Made by a program: the position numbers and the translations under genes
The notes under the pieces: generated by a model
The model's database searches: none
The model's input: the letters and a program-made list of their open reading frames with translations, nothing else
Told to the model about the DNA's origin: nothing
Source of the DNA: Durusdinium trenchii
Lineage: Eukaryota > Sar > Dinophyceae > Suessiales > Symbiodiniaceae
Assembly (NCBI GenBank): GCA_963970005.1
Contig: CAXAMN010022740.1
Coordinates: 925,654-989,653, forward strand
Direction of reading: 5' to 3'
Length of the DNA: 64,000 bases
Shown here: piece by piece, positions 24,401-36,400 of the stretch
How the letters are laid out: each line of letters begins with the position of its first letter
How positions within the stretch are numbered: position 1 is the first letter of the stretch

Positions 24401-27400
24401 GGCCTGCATGGGCCCGGTGACCACTTGCCAACGATATTTGGCTTTGAGGAGAAGGTCTAGTGCCGACGACCAGCTGACCCAGAAGAGGTGTTGAGCACTC
24501 TCATCAAAGGCATGGTAGGCCTTCCACACTGTGTGGACATGTTGGAGTATGATCGAGTCCCCCGGGTCAACCTTGTTGGGGTTCATGTCGAAGACCACAT
24601 CAACAGATCCAGACTTTTGGAGGCGTAGTCCTCTGGCCGCCATCACGCGAGTCTGTTGTCGACGTTGTGGAGCCAGCCCGTTGGCCTGTGAGCCCCAGGT
24701 CATCACCGGATGGACAGCTCCTCGATGAAGTCGATATTTGATGCGTGGGTTCAACTTCAACCGATGCGTGATGCCAGCTCGGCCACGACCTTTGATGAAG
24801 CGCTTCTTGATCTGCGTGACCCTCCTGCGTCGGGAGTTCGTGGCGTCGATGCCCAAGTCCCTGAGGACGTTGTAGTGCTTGGGATCAGAGTCTTGCAGAT
24901 TCTCATCGAGGGCTTTGGCAACCTCTTTGCTGCTCGAGATAAATCCGGTCTTGTCGGAGTTGATCTTCAAGCCAGCTGCCTCCACATGTCTTTTGAGAGA
25001 TCTGAATGCCATGACAGCTTCCCGAGCCACATAAGAGGCATCAGTGCCTTTGATGTCAAAGGAGACGTCATCCACCCATGTCTGAAGTTGAACGGCAGGG
25101 TGATCCTGAACCAGAGCTCGAAGAGGCTTGTAAAGCACCAACTTGGCAATTGCGGGAGCCTGAGGGCAGCCCTGGAGGATGCCCTTCTGATAGTGCTTGG
25201 GCTGACCCGAGATGCCTTCAGCTTGAAGAAGCCGTGGCCCGGTATAGAGATCGAGTGCCAGCTTGAGGTGAAGTGGAGGGTAGTGCAAGTCCATGGCCGG
25301 CTCAATGATGTGGTCCAAGGTGACGGTGTCGTAGAAGCAAGTGAGGTCTGCTAGGCAGGAGACCGTGAAGACACCCTGGCGCTTGCCAATCTCAGCTCTC
25401 AGCATTCTGCCAACAGCAATGGACAGGCAATCTCGATGTGGTCTGGCTTGATCCCATGGCATGTCCTTGTCCAGACCCAACTACCAGCGCTGAAGCTCAA
25501 ACTTCCGGTACCTGTTCCATAGCCTGTAAAGGCAGGAGGTGAGAGCAATGGGTCTCTCGATCTTTTCATTGTTTGGAATCAGCACGATGTTGGTGTACCG
25601 AAGTTGAGTCGGTAGCAGGGCAGTTCTTTCCATCTCAGTGAGAAGCTGCGCCAGTCATTCCACTGCAGGAAAAGGAAGGTGACGAAGGAAGTCATAGGAG
25701 ACTCCATCAGGGCCAGCTGCTTTGTTGGGGAGTTTCCTCATCAGCTTCTGCAAGATGACGGTATCAAGCGGCTTGAAGGCGGCAGCTTGTGCCTGAGCAA
25801 GGCGTCTGAGTTCTTGGAGGCCACGAATGTGTGTGGGCCCTTCAGTTGGACGCCATAGTTCTCCCCATTGAAGCTCTCTTGCCTCAAGCCTTTGGGTGGG
25901 CGGCATGTTCTGGAAAGGCCTCTGCCAGGCATGATCTTTCTGCCTCAAGCTACGAAAGAGGCCCCTCAAACCTTTGTCGTGAGCTTTTTCCAGCCATTCC
26001 CTGTATTCATGATTGGTGGAGCTGAGGAGCTGCTGTTGCGCAGCATGCTGTTCCTGTTGGATGTGTTGCCTCAAGTTGACAATGTCCTGGGTTGGATGAG
26101 TGAGCCAATGCCAGAGTTGGTCACAAAACCCAGCCTGATCCAGTTCTTGTGAGGCATGTTGTGGGATCAAGGCAATCATGTCTTTGAGATCTTGCAGAAC
26201 CCGAGGGTGGTGTCCATGGGTGAGAACGTTCAATCTCACACTCATCTTCTCCCAGAAAGCCGGGCTGCCCTTCTTCCACACGCGGGGCCTGTTGGCATCC
26301 ATCAGCGGCGTTTGCTGATATGAGATGCAAGATCCTCTGCCCGTGGTGGGTCTGTGAAGTAGCTGAGTGACTCAGTGCGTGTGGCCCAACGCGCTAGGTC
26401 CGATCCCAAGCCAGTGATGATTTCCCCCAGCATTTCGAAGGGTCCATCAGATTCCTCAAAGGTGATCGAATTGGCCGGTGGAGAAGGAGTTCTGGCTATG
26501 GGTGGGAATCTTTGCAACTGCTGCACTGGCAAAGCCGCCCACTCACATTGAAACTTGACATCCAGAGCACAATGTGGCTTCCAAGGGACTTCCCAATTGC
26601 GTTGCAGTTGGAGAGCTCCATAGATGGCAGGATGAAGTCCAAGTGGCTTCCTTGGAGTGTGGTGGCTTCGTCTTTGGCCAAGATCTGTGCTCTGAACTTG
26701 CTGGGGATTGTAGCCGCGAGGTCTTCAGGACTGTTCTGCCAGTCTCCTCCAATCATGAAAGGGGATTTGAGGTGGCCCAAAAATTGAAGCAGCTGTCCCA
26801 AGAGGTCGGCATTTAGAGGTGATTGAAAGGTCTCTCCAGTCTTGAGGTAGATTTGGATGAGAAAGAGGTCACCCCCTTGCCGTTCCATGCGAAGCGCTGT
26901 CCATCCGTTGCCTTGTTTAGTGTACGTGTGGACATGATGGATCATGTGCCTGGCCGAGTGTACCGTGAGGAAGCCACCGGTGTTGCCTCCTTGGCCGGTG
27001 GGTTCAGCCGGAACTCCATGGCACTTCCAGCCACGAATGGTGAGGTACTGCATGGCGTCGTCAAGGGCCTTCTGAGACAAGTGTGTCTCTTGGAAGAGCA
27101 TAATGCTATCTCCTTGGTGCCAGAGCCAATCCTGAACTTTACGGCCAAAGGAGGTCACATTGCTATAGATGATGTGCAGGTTCTCCTGGGATTGTCTGGG
27201 CTTCTTTGGCATGATGGCTTCGATCTCCACCGCCGTGTCCGGAACCATTTCATCGTCAGGAATCAAAGCAAGCCAGATTTGGGTGATCTCTTTCCTTTGC
27301 TGGGTGGAAAGATGTGGAATGGCCTGAGGGTAGGCTTCATCGTCTGCAAGCCAGTGGATGTTGTCCACAGAGAGGATACTTTGGTAGTGGCCTGTTTGAT

Positions 27401-30400
27401 GATCCACCCCTTGGTGCAAGACCATCCCAATCACTTTGTAGGATGCAAGATGAACATGTTGACCATCCTCCGAAAAGGGGAAACTGATTCTGGTTGAAGT
27501 CTCAATCTCCCTGTGATGTTTGGTCCAAACGCAGTCAAAGAGAGCGGATCGCTGGATGTGCAGGACCAATCCACCAGGTGAGCCGTACAAGTATTGCCCC
27601 CCTCCTTCATGAGCCCATTGATTGACCAAGGAGTCCAGAGAGATGGGTGCATTTCCGTCCGGACACATCAGATTCAATGGGAATTGTTCTCGCTCTTCCA
27701 CATGGCCTCGAAGATTCCGATGAAAGAATCTGCCTCCAAAGAAAGTCGTGCCCGAGTGGCTCCATAAGTAGTGGACGAAATCAGCCGCATCGGCCTGTTC
27801 ATCTTGCGTGAACAAGGACCAGATGTTTTGCATGTCCTGAAGCCCTGTGAGGAGCTGAGGTTCTCCATCCGAGAGGTATTGCCTGACTGCAGTGTGGGTG
27901 TGGCCCCACGCTTGGTTGGCATCTTCAGCAAAGGCACCTGCCCAGCACCAACATCTCCAAGGCGCATTTCCATAGCATAGGTTCTTGTTGTTCTTGAGGA
28001 TGCTGGCGAGGCCTTGGGAGATGACATAGATGTTGGCAGCAACGGTTTCCACCTCACCTGGTACACTGAGGTGACGATGAACTAGATTCTGCATCCTCTT
28101 GAGGTCTACCAAAAGTTGCTGCCCTTGATGAACTGTGGCATGTTGTGCGTATGCAGTGCAGGACCTTGTGAGGTCTCTTCTGCAGAGTTCGCAAAGAGCC
28201 TTCTGCTCATTGGAGAGCAGGGAGTCGTCAATGTCCATGTTCAAGACTCGAGCCAAAGCGAGAACAGTCGAGGTCCCGAAAATAGCAGTCTTCTCACGAA
28301 GCTGCTCCGTGGTAGAAGAGCTCGGCGCCTCGTTGTTCTCTTGGCTCAGGGATGCTTCAGTACGTATGATGCGTGCTCCCCCTCTCACTTTGAGAGTGGA
28401 ACGTTGCGGCCCATACCCCGCCGCGTCAAAAGTCCGGCCCAATCTTGAGCCTGAGTGTAACGTGGTCACAAGAGAAGATTGCATACCCCTGCAAACATCT
28501 TGCGAAGTCCCCCAATCATGTCCATCAGAACATGGTGTGTGTCCCCTGTCAGTGAGCTGAGTTATGTCCACATGGCCACGGCTTGCAGTGTTACCCACAC
28601 GAAGCGTCACTGGGCAAAGTGCGACGACGTTTGGCTTCTTCGTCTGAGATCTCAACTGCTGACTGCGGCCGTTTGAGCATCAGCTGCAACTGCTCTTTTT
28701 GCTCAGGCGTGAGAGAGACACCCAAAGTGGTGATGAAACCTGCTACAGCATCCGGAACCGAGTCTTTCATCTCGGTGTCCAGGACATAACTGCCAGGCGG
28801 GTGCTCCTCCTTGACCTTGGACATGTAAGCTGCACTTGTGGCATTGAGGGAGGCCTGCTCAAGCTTTTGTTGGAGTTGTTTCATTTCCTCCAACAGTTCT
28901 TGGTAGTGTTTCTTGGTGCTGTCAATCTTCTGTTGGAGAACTTGCTTTCGATGCGAGATGTCCCGGAGGTTGGTGACCTGTTGCTTCAGCTGTACCGCCA
29001 TGTCTTTCTCCGTTGGCGGTTGTGGCTTGGTGATGTTCTCCACCAATTCCTTCACTGGAGCTGGTAGGTTGGCCAGGTTCTCCTTGAGGACATCAGTGAG
29101 GTCTGGTTCAACCTGCTTAGGAGTTGGGTTGATGCCAACCTCAATGAGCTTGTTCTTCAAGGTCTCGTCGAGTCCTTCCCAGGCTGGTGCCAGAATGTCT
29201 GATGCAGCCTGTTGGAACTTCCCTTGTTTACCCAGCTTGGGCTTGCCCAGACCTGGTGGTGGTGTGGGCGAGCGAGCTTTGAAGGCATTCCATCTGGTCA
29301 TGTGCTTGCCATGCTGGGTCTTGGAGGCATACCCTTGACTAGGTGTCTTCCAGGGAGTGCCACAGAACCTGCATGTGAAGCCAGCCTGGATCTTATCCTC
29401 CCAAATCCAATTTCGACAGCTGCCGCCATTGCAGGTCTGGTAGGTGCGTCCCCACTGCATGAGTGTTGCCTTCGACAGACTCAAAAGAGAGGTGGAAGGA
29501 GACGCGTAGTAAGAGCGTGGGCCAGTGCCGTCGAGGATGTCCGTGAGGTGGTGGCTGGCCCAGCTTGAGCAGAAATGGCTTGAGCCATATATATATATAT
29601 TATATTATATATATATCTGTGTGTGTGTAACTGAACTCTGTAGTCCCACAAGGCAGAGCCCAGCTGCCACGCAAAAGCATCTAAAAAGTATCCAAGAGCC
29701 CGGAACCGTCCGTGCTGCGACCCGACCACGACCACGACCCGTTCGCAAGTCTCGTCCAGCCAAGACGGCCTTGAGAGTCTGCAGATTGGTCTCGCCTGGT
29801 TCCGGCGACTGGACTCCAGGCATCGGAGGGGGAAGAAACGGTTCTTTTCCCACCCAAGTGCTTTCAAGTCAGGACCTGAGGTCAGCAGTGCGCTAGCAGA
29901 AGGCATCAATCGAAGTGGGTGGGCATCATCTGAGTTGAGATTTACTTACCCCAACCCGCCTAGCTCCTGCTGCTTCTGGTCAATCCACAGCATAGCCACG
30001 GCTTGCTTCACCTGCCAGTCTTCCCTTAATGACACCAGTCGACAGTGGCATCCTTGGATCAAGCCACAAACGTAACGTCACAACAACCAATGTCGTTTTT
30101 GGTGGTCTTTGGATGGTCTCCACTTCAAACAAGGGTTGTCCCAAACGTCTTTTCCACTAGACCTTGCGAAAAGAAACGGAGAACCGGCCATTTCACCTCT
30201 GCAATCCCAAAGCCAGCAGCTGCCTGCTCCTTCACAATTCTCATTGATCCTCTTCAATTCTGCAACTCCTAAGACCATACCCCGCGAGGAGTTGCCAACG
30301 ACCCGCCGCCTCAGGAACACCTCCGTGGCCAGCTGCTTGCAGCTCTTCCAACATCACCTTCGACTGCTGCGCAGCCGTGGGTTCCCTTCGCCTCGGCACG

Positions 30401-33400
30401 AGACCAAGAACGTTTAGGGAGTCCCAAATGAATAGACAAAGAGAAGCCCCATTCAATACATTGTCTATTGGAACTGGTTTCTATTGACTATATACGCATA
30501 TATACGCTATATAGTTTCATCAAGTTTCTATCTATATAGTTTCTATCTAAAGGTCCAAAACCAAACGCTCCCTCAGCCCTTCCATTCTTGGGACTTGGTA
30601 TTACCCACCCACCAAAAAAAGAACCTGCCACACCGACCTCCCCCACGGTGACACCGCCCCGACCGAGGCCCCGCTTGTCCGGCCTCAAGAGGCACCGAGC
30701 CCGGCCGGCCAGCGCTCGGACCCGGGCGTCGTTGGGAAGATCGCTGCGGCTCAGGACCTCAGTGGACCGGACCGGTTTCGGTTGACCGGGCACGCTGAGA
30801 GCGCTTGAGGGGGAGCCTGGTGGATCTTTTGAGGGGTCCAATGTTCAGAACTTGGTTCTTGAAAAGGCTTTTTCGAGCTGAAGTTCCCCAGCATCTCTTG
30901 TTGGGGCATTCTTGGCCGGCCGCACTTTCTGGGGTCCTGCCAGAACACCGGTCCCTCCACCCACCCAACTCACTTCGCCCTGCTCTCTTCGGTCCGCGGG
31001 GCCGAGCCAAAGCTCTGCTCGGCCGACGGCAGGTCCTTCCACTCCTGCAGCTCGGCGTCCTGCAGCTGCTCGGTCACCGCCTCGGCCAGATCCACCTGCC
31101 GCGCCGGCGAAGGACGTCACTCGAAGGCGGCGGCGAAGCGGAGCGGAGACGCGAGGCGAAGCGGAGGCGAAGCGGAGGCGAAGCAGGGCGGAGCAAGGAG
31201 CGGAAGCTTCGAGGAGACACAAAAGCAATCGATCGCTGGGATTGACCCATGTCAACCCAAGCTTGGGCCAGTACCGGTTGAATTGTGTTTGAGTTGGACG
31301 GGAGAAAAGCAATGAAACAGCTGAGGTCTTGGTCTTGGGGGTCAACGACCTCTTGGATTTCCCACAGGGTTCAGGACTCTCTTCGTTCAGGTACCATAAG
31401 TCCGCTTCAAACCCTGAACCCGAGCACCACTCGCAAGAAATAGGAGCTGCTGCCCCCCGTCTGGATGAGTCTCGATCCTTCTCGGTGTTTGGTCGATGCC
31501 TTGAGCCCCAACATCTGAGCCACGTTCTCTACAAAGGCGGTCGCCGTTTGGGGAGACATCTGCTCGAGCGCAGCCACGGCCTGGAGACTTGTGGGCGAAC
31601 ATGGAACTTCTCTTTGGTCACATCGCTTCTAGGTTGGAGGCTGTGAATTTGAATGTGTATGTTGACCGAAAGCGTATCCATGGTGTTTGGGCCCGAGACG
31701 TGCCCTGATCTTAGATTGTATAGCCTGACGTTCCATCGACCTTGCCGCCATAGCATTGTCGGAAAACCAACGTTTGTGCTCGGATTTGGTTGTGTGAGAA
31801 AGGTGACCAGTTGTTGTGTTGGACTTGAGACTCCCTACCGAATTTACATGGTAGCGGAGCCTCTCGCTCCGAGGGGCTTGTGGTGTTGAGTTTTACATTG
31901 TTGAAGCTGACATTGAACTGTTGTGCATTGGTGTTGCAGGGAGCGACATTTAGCATTGTACATTGGTTGTTGGCGACAACATTGTTTGGGGAGTGGGCTC
32001 AATGAATATTCCAGAGGAATATGAGGGGATGATCGATCCAAAGTTTCCGTGGTGGGACGGAAATTGGAGTACCTACGAGGACTACAAGATCCGAGTGGAG
32101 TTACGGGCAGACGCCTGCAAGACAGAAGATCTGCCATATCTAGGACCTCGATTGGCAGCCAATTTGGTGGGCAAGGCATTTGAAACGCTGGGTGAAGTCA
32201 AAAGAGAGCAGTTGAAAAAGGCTGAGGGATGGCATTATTTGTTGACCTTTTTGGAAGACACAAGGGGTCGTGCAAAAGTGGACATTTTGGGTGATACATT
32301 TACAGAGTTTTTCCTGCGCAAAGAAGCTTGCCGACGGGATGGTGAGGAGATCAATGATTACGAGACAAGGTTCAAGACACTTATGCGTCGGATGGAGCGA
32401 GCGATTGCAGAGACAAACTCAAGTGCAAAGATGCCACCTGAGGTGTACGGGTGGTTCCTTCTGAATGTCTTCATGAGGATGTCGCCCTCCGATACAGCCA
32501 ACATTCGTGGAAAGGCCAGTTCCTACAAGGTTGACGATGTCCTGACAGCCCTCAGGTTGATGTGGAGTAGTGGAGGTCTGGGAAGTCGTGATGCCGAACT
32601 CCGACCAAAGAAGACCCATGCTACAGGACAAGCTTATCATCAAGATGAGGTGATCGACAAACCTGAGGCTGACATGGATGGAGAAGAGACCGAGGAGATC
32701 TTTGAACTGGAAGAATGGTGTGAAGACGCCACCGCAGAGCTGCTCGCAGATACAGAGGATAGTGCAGAAGTTTTGGCCAATTTCAAGGAAGCTCGACGAG
32801 CCTTGGATCAAGCTAGAACAGCACGTGGCTTCTATCCAGTGAAACCTCCTGGACAAGGACAGTTCAGGGGAAAGGCAAGTCAGTCGATGCGTTCATTCAC
32901 AAGAAGCAAAGCACCAACATCAGATGCTGAGCGATTGGGAAGCGAATCTGTTTTCGCTGTGGGAAAAAGGGGCATACAGCAAAGCGTTGTCCACAAAAAC
33001 CAGCAAGCAGTGGGAGCAACAGCATTGGATATGTGGGTTGGTGCAATGATGACAATTCATCATCATCCACTGAGGCACATCCGGAGGTTCGGATCATGAC
33101 CAACGTGCCAATCAGTGAGACCGTCAATGGGAACATGACCCCAACACCGGAAGAGGTCACCAATGACCCGTCGTGGGTGTTGTGTTCTCAGGAGGCGGCA
33201 ACCGGACAGGTCTTGGCACTACAGCCAGCCGCATTTCGAGGGAAGGCCATCGTGGATTCAGGAGCTTCAGACAACATTGTGGGTGCAGAGACACTACAAG
33301 AGTTGGCGGAATGTTTGGAAGAACTGGAATTCGATCCACAGACAGAGATTGTTGTTGACAGACAGATCCACAAACGATTTGTTTTTGGAAATGGAGAGTC

Positions 33401-36400
33401 ATCAGCTGGGTTGGGCTTGTCACATGTGAATGCAGGTATTTGTGGCAAAGAGGTGACGATCCAATCACATCTGGTTGAAGGAAAGACGCCATTTCTGCTG
33501 TCATCCAAGTTCCTCTATGACATGGATGCAACCATCAACTTCCGGACAGGCAAAGCCGTGTTTCTGAAGCTGAGTGATCGACAAGTACAGTTGGAGCGCA
33601 CAGAGAGCAACCATCTGATGCTTCCCTTGACGGCTTTCGCTGGTCATTATGACGCGCTGCAAGAGCTGTTTGTGAAAGAAGAAGACATCGACCAGGCAGT
33701 CCACACCTTGAGCCGGAAAGATGCCGACTTGCCGCACAAGACGGCCAGTGTAGATGTAGAGAAGGCCTTCGATGAGGCCGACACTGGAGATCAGGGCACG
33801 GTGGACGAGTAGGAACAGCTCCACCAAGGCTGCAATGGACAAGCTGATCTGAGCTTGATAGCCTTGAGTGGAATTGATTTTAAGGAAGATGGAAACGCTG
33901 TGACTCATCAAGAATGTTTGGTTGAAACGAGTTGTGATCAGGATTACCCGGAAAGCATACTCCACACGAAACAGCACAACAAGATGTTGAAACATGTTGA
34001 AAACAACGTTCATGAAGGTGACAGGACATTTGAAGGCTTGGTGGGAGGTCATCGAATTGATTTGATAGAAGTGTGTGCTCCTTGGGATAGTCCTTTGTGC
34101 CAGGCTGTCAGGGAGTTGGGAGGTACTGCACTTGCACTCGGGATACACAATGGTTATGATCTCACCACACAGGAAGGCTACAGGAAGGCTATTTCAACTA
34201 TTCGTGAGTTGAGGCCAAGGTACCTACATGTATCACCACCATGTTTCCTGTGGAGTTCATTCCAGAATTGCACAAAACGAAACGAACAACAAAGACAAGA
34301 GTTTGAACACATGAGATGCAGCAGCAAGCGACTGATCACCAGGTGCGCACGTTTGCTGGAAATTCAACTTAAGGAATTGGACGGCCAAGGTGGGCACAGT
34401 GACACCTTCCATGGTGGAGGTGAACACCCGCTCAGAGCACAGAGTTGGAGAGCCACGAACATGGGTCACATGGCTAGGATGTGTGGGGGGAGGTTCACGG
34501 TTCATGGATGTTGTCATGGAATGATTGACCCCCAATCACGTAAACTCATTAGAAAACCATGGGGCTGGTTTAGTACTCTAGTGGGTGTGAGAGACGCTTT
34601 GGAAAGTAAGTGTTCACATGATCATGAGATGCACATTCCAGTGGAAGGCGCACTGACAGCACAGACAGCTGTCTATCCTAGACAACTGTGCACACGTTTT
34701 GCGAAGGCCATTTTGAAACCAGTTCAAGCTCGCTGTTTGCATGTGTCATTTGAGAAATCATCCAATGTTTTGGCAAATGACAGTCAAGACTATTGGAGCC
34801 AGGACCGTGGATACTTGATCCGACATCACGTCATGCCTCGTTCGCAGGTGTTCAAACCACATGAGGTAGATACTCCTGTTGAGTTGGAGAAGATTTCATC
34901 TTGGCGCCGAACAGTGGCTGAATTCTCAGATGGACATAGGATTGATCACGACGACAATTGGAGAGAGCCTGGAGAACATCCTGTGGAACATGACAACACA
35001 CACGGACAATGGACTGGGACCACTCAGTTCAAGATATTGCAAGATCTTGTACTAGACGAGCAAAACCAAGATGTTGACACACGAACGATGAACCAAATAA
35101 GACTTATTCATCGAAACCTTGGACACCCTAACACTCAAGTCATGAAACGCATGTTCAAAGATGCAGGTGTGCCTCCAGCTGTCTTGAAGCAGGTTGAAAA
35201 TTTTCGCTGTGACCACTGTTTGCAGAGAGGACGCGGAGCTCCTTGTCATCCGGCCACGCCTCCTCCCATTAGAAACAAATGGGAATGTGTGAGTGTTGAC
35301 ACTTTTTGGTGGCATGTTCCAAAGGAGTTGCTTGCGGACGGACAGAAGGGACAACATGTTGTGGGTATTTCCTTGTTTGATGAAGCGACCGACTACCACA
35401 ATATTCGTGTTGTGAGAAACGGAGAGAAACCACAACACTCGATTTCAGGAAAAGAGTTCAAAGAGGGCTTCTCGGACGGGTGGATTCGCCGGTTTCCCAT
35501 CCCCCAGAAATTGAGGTATGATGAAGAGGGTTATATGAGGGGTGTGGATTTAGTGAGTTGGTTAGAAAGTCTTGGGATGAAAATGGAACCCATCAGTGGA
35601 GAGAGCGCTTGGCAGATGGGCAAACATTCAAGACACCTCCAGATTTTGAAGGAGAATGCCAATTTGTTGGCTTATGAACTTGGACCGAACACTGACGCCC
35701 GTGAACTGCTGAACCTCGCTGTCATGGCTAAGAATGAAGTGCATAATGTGAGGGGCTACACGCCTAATCAATGGCAGTTTGGAGCTAACCACGGACGAAT
35801 CAGTTCCTTCTTGAAATTTGACGGACATCTACCCTGGGAAAGCCAGAGGGAAGACACCAGCCTGAAAAGAGAAGCCGCAGCCAGGAAACTGTTCATTGAG
35901 GCAGATTCGCAACGCCGTCTTCAACGGGCACTGCGAGCGCAAAGTCGACCCCTGAGAGAATATACTCTAGGACAACTTGTTTATTACTATAGAAGAGATA
36001 GAAAAGAAGGTACTAGAGTAGGAGGTCGATGGCATGGTCCTGGTCGTGTGCTGTGTCATGAGAAGAGTTCAGAGCAAGTTTTGACGAATCATCCCGGATC
36101 GATCGTTTGGGTAAGTCATGCTGGTTTTCTTCTTCGATGTTCACCCGAACAACTGAGACCCGTGACACAAGATGTGCAGAAGATTGATTTAGAAATAAAC
36201 GGACCAGCTGATTTCGAGACAATGTATCAAACTTTGAGAAAGCAACAAAAATTTCATGATTTGGCAATTGAAGATTGTGAGATGCCAACACAGTCACCTG
36301 AGGAATGTGTGCCCCGATTCCGATGCTCAAGCAAGAGATCTTTGACGGTTGAACAGCCTCCAGATTGGGAACCACCTGATTTGACCACCAGCCATGAGCG

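Larger units (their letters stand above)
22685..29589 (-). mobile_element. LINE-like non-LTR retrotransposon with relict spliced leaders
   Basis: A 6.9-kb element read right to left. Its 5' end, next to a (TA)n tract at about 29,590, carries two spliced-leader remnants. ORF1 (zinc ribbon and coiled coil) follows, then an ORF2 region with a USP-like protease, an endonuclease/exonuclease/phosphatase domain, reverse transcriptase and C-terminal Cys-rich segments. The 3' end is an A-rich tail (ACAAAAAAAAAAAG) running into a second (TA)n tract at 22,665-22,684. The flanking TA tracts may be the target-site duplication. ORF2 has two in-frame stops and several frameshifts, so this copy is dead. It lies in an intron of the host gene, in the sense orientation. 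Confidence 0.85.

Noticed and set aside
26823-27497. 224-codon plus-strand ORF and other long plus-strand ORFs in 24.7-29.3 kb
   Set aside because: Antisense to the LINE ORFs, whose domains are clear on the minus strand.
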